Assembly: GCF_020520425.1 (NCBI RefSeq)
Contig: NC_079492.1
Span: 103,079,157-103,143,156, forward strand
DNA: 64,000 bases
Source: Spinacia oleracea
Taxonomy: Eukaryota > Streptophyta > Magnoliopsida > Caryophyllales > Amaranthaceae
Reading direction: 5' to 3'
Shown: piece after piece, positions 12,328 through 23,303 of the stretch
How positions within the stretch are numbered: the stretch's first letter is position 1
Layout of the letters: the number at the start of each line of letters is the position of its first letter
Translations under genes and position numbers: made by a program
The notes under the pieces: generated by a model
Told to the model about the DNA's origin: nothing
Databases searched by the model: none
The model's input: only the letters and a program-made list of their open reading frames with translations

Positions 12328-12945
12328 ATGGCTTCCGGAGAAGATCATCCTCCTTCTCAGGGGGATACACAGGAGAAGACGAAGAAAAGCACAAGTCACA
12401 AAAGGAGAGGGCCTACAACGGCGAAGTATATCATGGAAGATGATGATGGACCATATGCTCTTCAGTGGAGTGACGATGGTTCTGCTATTGGAGAATTCAT
12501 GAATAGGTACATAGCCTATACTGGGTCAATTACTCGTTCAAAGGTGAAGATTCACATTACACACTGGAGCATGGTTGATGAGGAAATAAAGGAAAGATTA
12601 TGGGTTTGTATCAAGGTACAATGCTTTTACTTTTGTGTTAGCACCCCTTTCCCACGTGTCATTCAATGTCTCCTGTGTACTCTAACATTAAAAAATCATG
12701 TTTTTGTAGAAATTATTCTTGTGTGATGACAACAAGAAAGAATTTATGCTGAGGGATTGCAATAAAAGGTGGAAGGATTTCAAGACCAGATTGACGAGCG
12801 CGTATTTCAATAAATGCACAAAAAATGAAGTGGACAACCCACCATGGAAGGAATATGCAGGCATTGATGAGGAAGATTGGAAAGTCTTTAAAGAGCAACG
12901 TGAATCAGATGAATTCAAGGTGATTAAACTTACTTAATGTGTTTG

Positions 12946-13165
12946 TTTTAAACTCGGGAACTGTTGCCCCGAAGCAAGAATCAGCCTTATTTGATACTTC
13001 ATTGTTCTGTGAAGACTTATCTTCTGTTGCTCAGATAGGTGCTGTTACTTTTGAGAATGAGCAGTTTAGTCCACGTCTAGGTTGTGGCAAAGATCCTTTG
13101 TCCATGGATAGGTTGGGACTGATATTTGCATTTCTTCCAGTTTTACAGTGCATTCATGAATCTTA
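12946..13165 (+). other. Coding-like segment of unknown origin inside intron 2
   Basis: Within intron 2 of the second CACTA gene there is an open stretch on the plus strand with protein-like composition (for example ESALFDTSLFCEDLSSVAQI), ending near CTTCCAG. It has no place in the En/Spm domain order and exon 3 joins exon 2 without it. It may be a captured host exon, or chance. I do not recognise the protein. Confidence 0.3.
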
Positions 13166-13879
13166 ATGAATACTTTTAAAACGGAGTATATAATATTGGA
13201 AATCTGTCCCAAATCATAAGTTAATTGACTCATTAATGATTAGTGTGAATCTTATCTAACAAAACAACGATACATGCCATATGGTTTAGGACAAATGCGA
13301 TCAATGAGAAAACGCTCTTCTGGAGAAACATATGGGACTGGCACTGACTTTACACACACAAAAACACACACCTTGTGAACCTCGAACTTTTTTGCACGAT
13401 TCTTCTCTTTAACTGAAATACTTATGCTGGAAATTTTATTTCTTTTGGCAGGTTACCAGTGAAAGAAATCGAGCTAACCAGGCCAAGAATTTGTATCCCC
13501 ATCACTTGGGTCGCGGTGGATATGGAAAACTAGAAGAACGATTTGTCCAAGAGCAACTGAAAAAGGCCATGTTGTTTGGTGCATCTTCTTCAAAGGGTGT
13601 TAAATCAGGTGAAACACCTGTAGTAACTCCAAGACCTCGTTATGAAAGGTGGATGGATGGAAGAAAGGACAAGAACGGGAATATCCCTAATGAGAAAACG
13701 AATTTGGTTGTAGAGAAGCTCGTAAGTATCCTTTTCATATTTCTCTTTATAATTTCTTAGTCTATTCTGTTAACTGAGGTGTGAATTGTGGCCCACCAAT
13801 TAAATTTCCCTCCATTTTTTCCTAACATACGTTCATTTTTTGACTTCTTCTCTGCCATTCTTCTTCTTCTTTGATTTGC

Positions 13880-14242
13880 ATGACTAATCTGTTGCTATTT
13901 GATCTGCATTTCCTGCTGCTGTTATCTGATCTGCAGTGTTTTTTTTACTGATCTGCACTAATCTGTTATGTGATCTGCACTGTTTTGCACTGATCTTCTA
14001 TCTGATCTGCATTGTTCTGCACTTATCTGTTATCCGATCTGCACTGTTTTGCACTGATATGCTATCTGATCTGGACTATTTTGCACTGATCTGCACTAAT
14101 CTCTTGACTGATTTGCACTGATCTGCACTGATCTGCACTGGCAGCACTGATCTACACTGACTGACCTGAATGATCTGTAGCTGTTGCTGACTCGTTTGTT
14201 TAATATAGTGCAGATCTGCCTGACTAATCTATTGCCCTGTAA
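13880..14242. repeat. Tandem repeats of a TGATCTGCACT motif, first block
   Basis: Many variants of (A/C)TGATCTGCACTGTTTTGCA with a period near 10-22 bases, filling much of intron 3 of the second CACTA gene. The block ends GCCCTGTAA, where a Helitron interrupts it. A second block follows at 15277-15607 and ends with the same GCCCTGTAA. Confidence 0.85.
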
Positions 14243-15276
14243 CTAGAAAGTTCCCCGTGCATTCGCACGGGATGTATAAAATGTTAGAATTAGAATAAAG
14301 TGTAGTCATTGTTTAAACTAATAGCAATTACTCCATACAAATAAACCTGCTAAAAGGGAAAATGAAATCATAGATCCTAAATAATTCAAAATTGCAAAAG
14401 ACTATTCCTACTTCAAATAGTAGAATGTAAACCCCATAGAGTCATCCATAAACTAGTAAACCACATACCCATTTCCATTTGTCACTTTAGTTAATCTTCA
14501 ATTTTAATAGTCGTTGCAATAAAACATTTACAAAGGAAAAATAAAATCATTCATCAAAATTTAAAAAACTTTCACAAAATCATATTTACCCTCCAAGATA
14601 AGTTATATAACCAATACCAAGTAAAACTCATTAGACTAAAAAAAACTATAATTGTAAAGTTATAAACTTGTAAATAACATTGACACCTCCACATAAATAG
14701 AGATATCATTAACAGTAACCAAAATCCACCAAATAACAAATTTTGGGAAGGTACATTTCTGTTGTCAACCGAGTCATGATCCATGCCATGCCACATTCAC
14801 TATAAGTGCTATCTATTGGTTCTGTCTCCTGATCAAGTTAAGGCCTACCAAAGTCGACTTCACAAAAGTTCATGCGAAAATTATTTGCTAAGTATTGCGT
14901 ACTTATACAAGCTTATGATATGACCTTGATGTTCTTGTGAAAATTTGATCTATAAACACGAATCATCCCTATTAGGTAAAAATTGTAAACTAAAACAAAA
15001 GGTCCTCAGTTCTATTTCTGTCTGATGTGATCTGACGAATGACGACTAACATTCAGCATGTAGCTACTTCATACTTGAGAAATTGAAGTACATGCACCAA
15101 CAATAATTAGTGCCATTTTTCCTATATGGGGTGAAACGACCAATATGTATTAAACAACTCTAGCATGATCCATTAACCAAAATTTGGTCCACATAGGTCC
15201 TTTTTCCCTTATGGAATAAGCAAAAGATTAAGCCGTTAGGCGGGAAGAAGCGAGGAATATATTGAATAAATAGAGA
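14243..15276 (-). mobile_element. Non-autonomous Helitron inserted in intron 3 of the CACTA gene
   Basis: On the minus strand it starts TCTCTATTTATTC and ends with a GC hairpin (CCCGTGC...GCACGGG) followed at a short distance by CTAG. The flanks are A on one side and T on the other, the A/T insertion site typical of Helitrons. Removing it rejoins CCCTGTAA to TATC, matching CCCTGTAATAT at 15600. It is 1,034 bp with no coding sequence of its own. The 5' TC end is less certain than the 3' hairpin end. Confidence 0.7.
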
Positions 15277-15607
15277 TATCTTGACTGATTTGCACTGATC
15301 TGCACTGATCTGCACTGGTCTGCACTGGCAGCACTGATCTGCACTGGCAACACTGATCTTCTATCTGATCTGCACTGTTCTGCACTTATCTGTTATCTGA
15401 TCTGCACTGTTTTGCACTGATATGCTATCTGATCTGGACTATTTTGCACTGTTCTGCACTAATCTCTTGACTGATTTGCACTGATCTGCACTGGCAGCAC
15501 TGATCTGCACTGACTGACCTGAATGATCTGTAGCTGTTGCTGACTCGTCTGTTTGATATGCACTGATCTTCTATCTAATCTGCCTGACTGATCTGTTGCC
15601 CTGTAAT
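15277..15607. repeat. Tandem repeats of a TGATCTGCACT motif, second block
   Basis: Continuation of the array interrupted by the Helitron. It includes longer duplicated stretches shared with the first block, such as the segment ending GACCTGAATGATCTGTAGC, which occurs at about 14165 and 15518. The array therefore grew by segment duplication as well as by short-unit slippage. Confidence 0.85.
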
Positions 15608-18171
15608 ATTCAAATAAAATTTCACAAACATTAGCTAATCTAAGTTAAGACTCCTTGAACGTTTAAACTTTCCCCAAACCCAATTCATTTGCAGGATTCC
15701 TTTATTCAAATCAACTAAAGTTATTAAGTGTTTAGTTAGTGAATTCATAGATTACATAATTCACTTTATTAAAATCTTTTGTCTGATTATATTATTCCGT
15801 TTGCAAACAGAATGAGCTAAGGGAAAAGGAAAAATCAGGGGAGTTTGTTTCTCATGGAAGCCATGACATTTTAACTGAAGCGCTTGGAAATCCTGAGCAT
15901 GGAGGCCATGTAAGGGGAGTGGGCGGAAAAGCAACGCTTACATCAGTTTTTAAAAGAAAGAGGCGTTGTAATCAAACAGAGGGTATGCTTACAATTAAAC
16001 AAGTGGAAGAAATTATAAATTTCCTCACTCAACAAGTATGGGAGCAGACAAGGGCTAAAATGAGAGTTGTTACCCTTGATGTCTTGAAATCTTGTGGTAT
16101 ACAAGTACCTAAAGATTTGGAGGTTAATATGATTGATGTTCCCACTCGTAGTAGTTGTCAGTCTGTTGATCCCGATCCTTTCGCGAATGGCTCTAAGGTT
16201 CTTATCTCCCTACCATTATTTGCTTTTCGTACTGTTTTTGCAAGAAAGTAAGAGTATTGCAAGCAACTAGGTTATTTGTGTCAACCTTGTTCATGTATTT
16301 TTTTTTTACTTTACAGGAGTCAATTCCTTGTGATATATTAGTACTTGAAGAAAGCTCTGGAAATCGAGTTGTGGCAACAGGTACATTGTTGAAAAGCGTA
16401 CCAGGGGAGCTTGTTCATGGCGTTCCATTACTTGAAGATCATGTCAAGGTGAAAATCCTACATGTTGTTGAAGGTGAAGAGAATACACCTCTACCCTTGC
16501 CTTTTTTTGGGCACGAGTCCCTTGGTGAGATAAAAGGAAGTTGGGCTCAGTGGCCTCGTTCACAAGTCAGATTATCCATTGAGGTGACATTAATTATACT
16601 TATTGATTTCATCTTATCAATTAACACTTATTGATTTTGATTGACACTAATCTTGTTTTTTTCATAAAAATGTGTATAGAACTTGATCGATCAACCACCA
16701 CCACCAAAGAAGATTAGAAATAATCTAATGGAGGGTAAGAAACTAGTTGACACCGGTTCAGCTGTTGAATCTCGTTTTAATGATAATGAAGAAGAACTCG
16801 CCCCCTTCTTTATTGGCAAGGACATGTTTTTGGCATTGCCAAATAGCTGCAAGCAATTATACAACTTGTATAAGAATCGAGATGTTGATTTCAGCGTTGA
16901 TGTTGATTTCGAAGAGGATATCTTATACTATCCTGATAAAGTTTCTTTTACTGCTTACGTGTTTGGTGATGATATTAAGAAATTACTGAACATGGAATAC
17001 ATACGTACATCTTGTGTGGATATCTGGATAAGGTAAAAAAATGTGATCTCTAAAGTTTGTTGAACTTTAGCTAGATATGATTAATACAGGTTAACTAATA
17101 CTTGTTGATTTGGTTAAGGTTTTTGCAAAACGAGATCACGAAAAACAAGCTCCAAGAAGAAGTTGGATTTTTTTGTCCGCATAAGCTAGGGCTGGTTAAA
17201 CTTCGTCCAAGTATCCACACAAAATATGTGAATCATTCAATTACCAAGCAAAGTACGAAAAAATATATACTTGCCCCGATCCGTCAAGAGTAAGTACATT
17301 TATACTACTTATTGATTATAATGCTTTAAATCAGTCCATTTTTTTCCTTTAAAACTAATATCTTCCTTGTTTATGCAGTAAATATCATTGGATGTTGGTT
17401 GTGATTTGCCTTGAAAGAGGGTAAGCCTTTTTCTTTGATTCCATGGCTGATGGGTCGTTAGAGAATTTGCATACCAAAGGCTCCTTGTCTGTGTAAGTAC
17501 TCTAGCTTCCTTACCTCACACACTTCTCTCTTTCTCTCTCCTCTTTCTTACTCTTCACTACCGACATATCTTCGAGATTCAATCTGCAACTATAAGCCAT
17601 TCATCGAACCAATAATTCCTTCTTTACTTGCTGCATTGTGGCATTTGTATAAATGTATAATTGTAGATGGCCTTGACTATGTTGGATATCTGATCATTTA
17701 TCTAAAGTTTTACATTTGCGGCTGGAACTAATCAACTACTTATTAACTGCAATTATACTAGTATGTGCCTGAAGAAATAGAACTCTGTCTTCCAGTGTTC
17801 TCCAGAAGCCAATGGCTATTTTAGGCTTTTGCTTTCCGTTTTACCTTGACATCCAAACTCCTCTAATTTGAATCCTTGCATCTTGGATTTTGTTACCTGT
17901 AGACCAAATAGGAGTTAGGTTTATTTGAGACAGAGGATACTAATTCGATTTCTGCTGTCTCGTGGTAGTCCAAGCTTATTGATGCCTTCTAGTCTATATT
18001 GATTTGTTCCCTTGCTGTAACATCTTGGATTTTGTTACCTGTAAACCACTTATTGCTATATTGATTTGTTCCCTTGCTGTAACATAATCTTATAAAACAA
18101 ACCAGTTAACCCATCATCAGTAAATCAAACATATTTGTACACCAATTGGGAAGCAAAAAATGAGATACAAC

Positions 18172-18267
18172 CTTGGATACTTTGGCACCACAAGAGGCAG
18201 CCAACATAGAGGCGCATGTAAAGATATTTACAGTGTTTGCGCCATCACCACCGGTACCGACAATGTC
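18172..18267 (-). pseudogene. PAT1: Captured exon fragment of anthranilate phosphoribosyltransferase
   Basis: On the minus strand 32 codons run from [15 protein letters not shown] to CGAKVSK. This is the conserved phosphoribosyl-pyrophosphate-binding region of anthranilate phosphoribosyltransferase (tryptophan biosynthesis, plastid in plants). The exon is followed by a GT donor and intron-like sequence, so genomic DNA and not a cDNA was captured. Small changes (STGSS-type residues read FTCAS) show decay. It lies antisense within intron 8 of the second CACTA gene. Only one exon is recognisable; the sequence upstream (18268-18357) looks intronic. Confidence 0.8.
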
Positions 18268-18640
18268 ATTTATATAGAATGTGGCAAAAACATAAGCTAA
18301 AATGAGTATAGAATTATCAGCTCGATCTGCTGCAAGAGTAGCCTGTAGCAGAAACAAGCCAACAGAAACACAAGCTAAAATGAGTATATAATAACCATAG
18401 CAAACACCAGAATCAAAGAAGTCTCAGCACAAGGAGTAAGGACCAAATATCCAGATGACAGAAACGGCACAGGAACAGTTTCTTTTTTCTTTCTGCTCCA
18501 CTAATCAAGTATAACATGATTAACATCTATGATAGACTTAATCTCACAGTTACTGTGGTTCTTAGCTTTTTTTGCACCCTGTAGCTTCATTATGTTTGTT
18601 AATGTCTACAAGTTAACTAAGGGATTGGCTGATTTTGCAG

Positions 18641-18751
18641 TTGCAAAATAGTTTGGGTTGTGCTGTAGTTGCTATGGGAGCTGAAAATGTTCTAAGGCTT
18701 GTGCCATTTCATCCAACCTCTTCTCAGCTTGAACACATAAGCTGGATTTAG
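18641..18751 (+). pseudogene. Captured exon-like fragment, possibly from an RRP12-like gene
   Basis: After an acceptor-like TTTTGCAG, 36 codons read with protein character (LGCAVVAMGAENVLRLVPFH) and stop at TAG. The pattern AVVAMG.E..L.L.P resembles a segment of the HEAT-repeat ribosome-assembly protein RRP12, but I cannot confirm this by eye. It is on the same strand as the transposon gene and is skipped by the splicing I infer. Confidence 0.4.
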
Positions 18752-19389
18752 CTCAAGAAACCATAATTTCATTGTGAATCAAGTTTCACAAACTGAATAT
18801 TTGCATGTTCCCTTGGCAATCTTTGTGCTAGCTTGTTCCCTAGATATTATGGCTTTCCCCTTTAACAGTATGAACAAAAGCAACATTAAATTATGTGGAT
18901 TTTTTTCCTTTGATGTTCAGCGCATATAGGACTTTAATGAACATGGACAAAGGATCTCGGAAAACGAAGCTAACGTGGAAGGTGGTTAAGGTAAATTTTT
19001 ATTATATTATATTTTTTGTTGTGAGAATAAAGACCTTATTTATTTATGTGTTGACATCATTTTTATCTTATATTATACGTGGTGAAGTGTCCTCGTGCTC
19101 AACAAGTTGGGCTAGTTGAGTCCGGCTATTATGTCATGAAGTATATGGATCAAATAGTATCTCTTGTATCGAAAAAGGAACGTGATTTTCAAAAGGTAAT
19201 TAACGTATCAAATTTTTTAACTTTAAATTTGCACTTGCTTAATTGTTTGAGTGTACTTGCGTCGATTCTAATATATCTATGCATTTGGTTTTGTTTATGT
19301 AGAATTTCACTCTGGAGGCATATACTCAAGAAATTATCGATGATGTTCGTGAAAGATGGTGTAGATTTTTCATTGATAATTGTTTATAG

Positions 19390-19659
19390 TTAATTAATTT
19401 CAATTTGACACTTAGTTGACATAAACTTCTCAAATTCGTGTCCAGGATTTTCTAATATGTAAAAGTACAATCAAAAGTATTATGTATGACTTTTATCAAT
19501 TTTTGAGATTATATTGCAGTGGTTTGAATTTTTATTTATGCCATTTAATTTTGATCGGTCTGAATGTGGCCATTTAGAAAAAAAATGTGGCGCATCTACA
19601 ACATCGTCGACGTCCATTTTCGTCGTCGCTTCTCATGCGTACGGAAATACCGTAAATTA
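19390..19659 (+). other. 3' flank of the second CACTA gene
   Basis: AT-rich stretch after the stop at 19387-19389, probably the 3' untranslated region and terminator. A short GTCGACG-containing segment near 19600-19640 leads into the subterminal repeats. No other feature seen. Confidence 0.5.
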
Positions 19660-20027
19660 CTATATACATCGCCTCTTAAAAAACAGGCGACACCATAGCG
19701 TACCATATACATCACCTCAAATGAAGTAGGCGACACTATAAAGTATCATATACATCGCCTCCAATAAAGGAGGCGACACCATAGAGTATCATATACATCC
19801 CCTCGCACTATGGAGGCGACACCATAGAGTACATTTGAATCGCCTCAACTTAAGCAGGCGACACCTTAGAGTCCCTTTGAATCGCCTCAAACGAAGTAGG
19901 CGACACGATAGGGCACCATATGCGTCGCCTAAAACGAATTAGGAGACTCAGAAAAGTACATACAAATCCATAAATTTCCTATTCAGAGTCGCCTCTAACA
20001 TAAGAGGCGACACATAAACTGACCTAC
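19660..20027. repeat. CACTA right subterminal repeat array
   Basis: Seven to eight units of about 45-52 bases, each with TCGCCTC, an AT-rich spacer, and (G)AGGCGACACCATAGAGT. The two halves are inverted copies, so every unit can fold into a hairpin. The array is cut at 20027 by Gypsy B and continues at 28975. These are the expected TNPA-type binding sites. Confidence 0.85.
20023..20027. other. Left target-site duplication of Gypsy B
   Basis: CCTAC precedes the LTR and is found again at 28970-28974 after the other LTR. A 5-bp duplication is standard for Gypsy elements. Confidence 0.92.
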
Positions 20028-22330
20028 TGTAATACCCCATATTTTACTAACATTTATAACCTTATACAAATAACATTAGTTTTTCTTTATAAAAATAAAA
20101 TAAAATAAAGTCCTATCACTATTTGGATAGTCCTCACCATATCACAATTTACTCCTTACTAACCTCACGTGTTTATTTATTGTTTTTAAAATAAAAATGA
20201 TTTTGAAACAACCTTATCATTTGCAACTTATTTTCGTATCAAGCTAAATTCAAGGGAGGATAGACTTCTCATCAAACCAACTCTAACTAATTTATCTAAG
20301 ACTATCTTTCTAGAGCTTAACCGTGAAATCTTATCTCCGTAGAATCTCTAACTACTCAAATTGATAACCCTATTGTGTGCCTCCCCTATAAATATAGAAA
20401 TATACCTCATACCTCAAGCTTTTTGCAATCCCTCAAGCACTCGTGAAAAACTAGAGAAAATAGAACGGCAATCGCCAAGGTTGGTTCCCATCTACTTTCG
20501 GCTTCACCGAGACACCATCAAACAACCTCGATCACCACTGCGAAGATAAACCCTTTACAGCCCTCACAACCCTCTACAACTACGGCCTTTCGGTTCCCAA
20601 AACCGCCAACTAACGAAGGTAAAATGGGTAGTTAAAAACTGATACTATCTCACGCTCAACTTCGAACAATACTCTGTTTTATACCGTAGCCATGGTTTTG
20701 AGCAATTTGGATTTCATCTTACGTTCTTTATTTTGTCCTATGATTTTGAATATCACTTGGCTAATTATTCTACTATATAAAAGTATTATATTTCTACTAA
20801 TTAATGGCCTCTAATTTCTCTACGTATTAATGTTTATTTTCCCCAAAATCACCATTTTCTACAAAGAGTTTTTGTATTTAAATTTTTTGCACTAATTCAA
20901 ATATATCATACGCATAGGATGAAAATAAGATGGCCATGTTTTATAAGAGTATCCACTAAGAACACTAAGAACATGATATTACCAACATCACTAATATTAG
21001 TTTATCTTATACATTCTCTAGAGTACGTAGAAGGCTGAAGGAAGGTTTACTAGTACTTGTGTGCGGTTGTGAGACTAAGCTTAATAAGGTAAGTTACTAT
21101 GTTCATCGCCTTGTTAAATCCTGTGAAAACTCTGTTTTAATATGTGGATTATATGACGTACCTGGTTATGAATTTGGAACATAATTGTGTAATACTGGGA
21201 AACGGTCGTACCTGTACGCATTATATTTGAGTAATGAGTACCGACAAATACTTAAGCCATATGTACGTGCTTGCATGCCTTATGATGTATAATCATTGAT
21301 CTCTTGTTAATTAGTTGGATTTCATTATATATATGTGGATTTGGAAGCTACGTGTACCACCTATGTAGATCTTACTAATAGGAAATTGTTGGGTGTGAAT
21401 AAATGAGAGTTCTACACTATTTAAATGTTTAGTGATTGTATGGTGGGTCGCCAAATTTATAGGTGATGCGTGCAGTGAATTAAACCAAGTAATAACTCTA
21501 ATTATATGCGGCCTATATGCTAAAATACATGGTTGTAAGCTATCTTCTTATATGGTTTGGATCACGAACTTAAAATATAATCATGTAAAGATAAATATTC
21601 TTGGTTGGTAAGACATCTTAGGCAGGATCCCCTAAGGTGATGAACACATTGGTGGAACGACACAACGTGTCTTAATATTTTGTCGGAGCTAACTAGCACA
21701 ACCTAGGCTTATTCTACTCCTTTGAGTTAAAAACACTCACTGGGGGGTGTGCACACTTAAGGACTAAGACCTACTTTGGTGGTTACACCCATTAGGGTGG
21801 TAGTCTCGAACTACATTTATGGTGGAATTATCTTGTTCTCTTACCTCTAAGTAATCAATTAACTATTAAATCATGGACTGTGTGCGTGTGCTTGCTATGT
21901 GCTATTTGTGCGTGAAACGTTTTAAAATAAAATGTTTTCCAAGGTAAGGAAAAAGGTTTTCGAAAATGTTTTACGGGGTAAAATAGTACTTACTCAATTT
22001 CCACTGATTTGTGGTTTCCTTTCTGTATATGTTTTTCAATTTACAGGTATGCGTGGCACGTCATGAGCGACCGTTTCACAACAACTAGTAGCAAGTTATT
22101 AATAACGTAGATCACCTAAAGACAATCAGTTGGGTTTTATTCAATTCAGTTTGTAACGACATTTTGGGTAGTTGGTTTAAGTTATTTAATTATGACAATG
22201 TTGGTTTATTTATAAAGGTTGGATTATTGATGGATAATATAGCCTTACATATTGTAGCCCAAATGTGGCGGTAATACCCTTAATTCATTATTTTATGCTT
22301 CCGCTATAAGTCTTAAACAGGTATGGAAAT
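20028..22330 (+). repeat. 5' LTR of Gypsy B, truncated at its 3' end
   Basis: Starts TGTAATACCCCATATT and runs parallel to the 3' LTR until GGTATGGAAAT at 22330, where gag begins. The last dozen or so bases of the LTR (the GGGGTGTTACA end) are lost. Differences from the 3' LTR are few; one is the 4-base CTAG-type indel near 21230/27855. A 62-codon open frame at 20361-20549 recurs at 26979-27167 simply because the LTR is duplicated. Confidence 0.92.
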
Positions 22331-23257
22331 AGGTTTGCACCTACCATGGTCCCTGATGAGAGAGCTAAGGCAAACAAATTCATTCGAGGTTTGAACTTTG
22401 ACACCCAGAAGGTTGTGATTGTTTTGAGATGCCGAACCTTGCAAGAAGCTTATGTTAGCGCAGCGAGTCACTACAGAGTTGAGAAGCTAGAGGAGGAAAT
22501 CAAGTCTTGGGGTAAGAGAAAGGAGGGAGATTCGAGGAACAACAATCAGAATGGGGGAAATTCTGGAGGCTATGGGGATAAAAGGGCTAGGTACAACAAT
22601 GGTGATCAGGGTTCGGGTAGAGGATACCATGGAAATAACAACAATTATCGAGGAAATAATGGAGGGAAACCCCAAAACCAAGGGCAGAACCAGAAGTATG
22701 GGAATGGGAACGGAAAAAGAAATGAGAGACACTACTATTGCAAGCAGTGTAGTAAGAACCACCCAGGAGTTGATTGTAAGGGAAATGCTGTGCAGTGCTT
22801 TGGTTGCAAGAAGATGGGACATCGTGAGTTCGAGTGTTATGCTAAGAAAAATGGTGGTCAGCATCAACAAGGGAGGCAGAACAATTTCAGGAATAACAAC
22901 AACCAAGGGAACCCTTCAGGGAGCCAATCTGCTCAAAATGGCCCTAACAAGACCTTGTCTACCCCGAATAACAACAATGGGAATGTGAATGGTGGCAACA
23001 AGGGAAGGATTTTTGTGATGAACCAAGCTCAGGCTAATGGAGAGGCTAATGTGGTGACTGGTACTTTTCTTATAAACTCTATTCCTGCATATGTACTTTT
23101 TGATTCTGAAGCTTCACATTCATTCATATCATCTGCCCTAGTTAAGAAGTTAGGTCTAGAACCTTCTTCTCAAATTTCTGCTCAAATTTCTATTCCAACT
23201 GGGGAGGTATTGTCATGTAGAAAACTTTATAAGGATGTTTCAATAAATAAACATTAG
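22331..23257 (+). pseudogene. Gypsy B gag and protease start, truncated and frameshifted
   Basis: Gag is the nucleic-acid-binding coat protein of the retrotransposon particle. The frame enters directly from the LTR, in phase upstream of the ATG at 22346, so the N-terminal half is missing. Present are the end of the gag domain (ANKFIRGLNFDTQKVV), a long Asn/Gly-rich linker and zinc knuckles (CKQC...., then CFGCKKMGHREFEC, a CX2CX4HX4C). The protease start has its active site as FDSEAS instead of the usual Asp-Ser-Gly. The frame breaks near 23241-23252, where a 4-base AATA duplication shifts it by one; pol continues in the new frame. Confidence 0.9.
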
Positions 23258-23303
23258 CGGGACTATACTACCAGGAGACCTTATAGAGTTCAATCTTGAT
23301 GAT

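Larger units (their letters stand above)
17493..18920 (+). other. Intron 8 of the second CACTA gene, carrying captured DNA
   Basis: This 1.4 kb intron lies in the middle of the Ulp1-like domain, where related genes usually have short introns. It contains two copies of TTGGATTTTGTTACCTGTA (about 17885 and 18028) and two of ATTGATTTGTTCCCTTGCTG (about 17998 and 18060). It also holds the two host-gene-like fragments listed separately. Its size and content are best explained by captured sequence. Confidence 0.6.
12328..19389 (+). pseudogene. CACTA second gene: En/Spm (TNPA)-type protein fused to a Ulp1-like peptidase, 11 exons
   Basis: Exons as I read them, with GT..AG joints: 12328-12615, 12710-12919, 13452-13721, 15811-16197, 16317-16583, 16680-17032, 17119-17289, 17379-17492, 18921-18990, 19088-19195, 19303-19389 (about 774 codons). 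Exons 1-4 resemble the plant transposase_24 (Ptta/En/Spm) domain, with NPPWKEYAG and a GNPEHGGHVRGVG motif. Exon 5 looks like the DUF8039-type domain usual in these proteins. Exons 7-11 are a C48 (Ulp1-like) peptidase: His in YHWMLVVI and Asp in FFFDSM are present, but the catalytic Cys position reads Ser (VESGYYVMKY). Exon 8 contains an in-frame TAA at 17422-17424, so the peptidase half is not made. The donor of exon 4 (GTTCTT) and acceptor of exon 10 are weak. Its natural role would be binding the subterminal repeats; the peptidase role in transposons is unclear. Confidence 0.82.

Noticed and set aside
18106-18357. Bacterial trpD or horizontal transfer as the source of the GTGGDG motif
   Set aside because: The motif is in a short exon with a donor site and plant-like intron sequence; a plant nuclear gene is the simpler source.
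20361-20549. A 62-codon frame found twice (also at 26979-27167), looking like a conserved small protein
   Set aside because: The two copies are the two LTRs of Gypsy B, so the conservation is only LTR identity.
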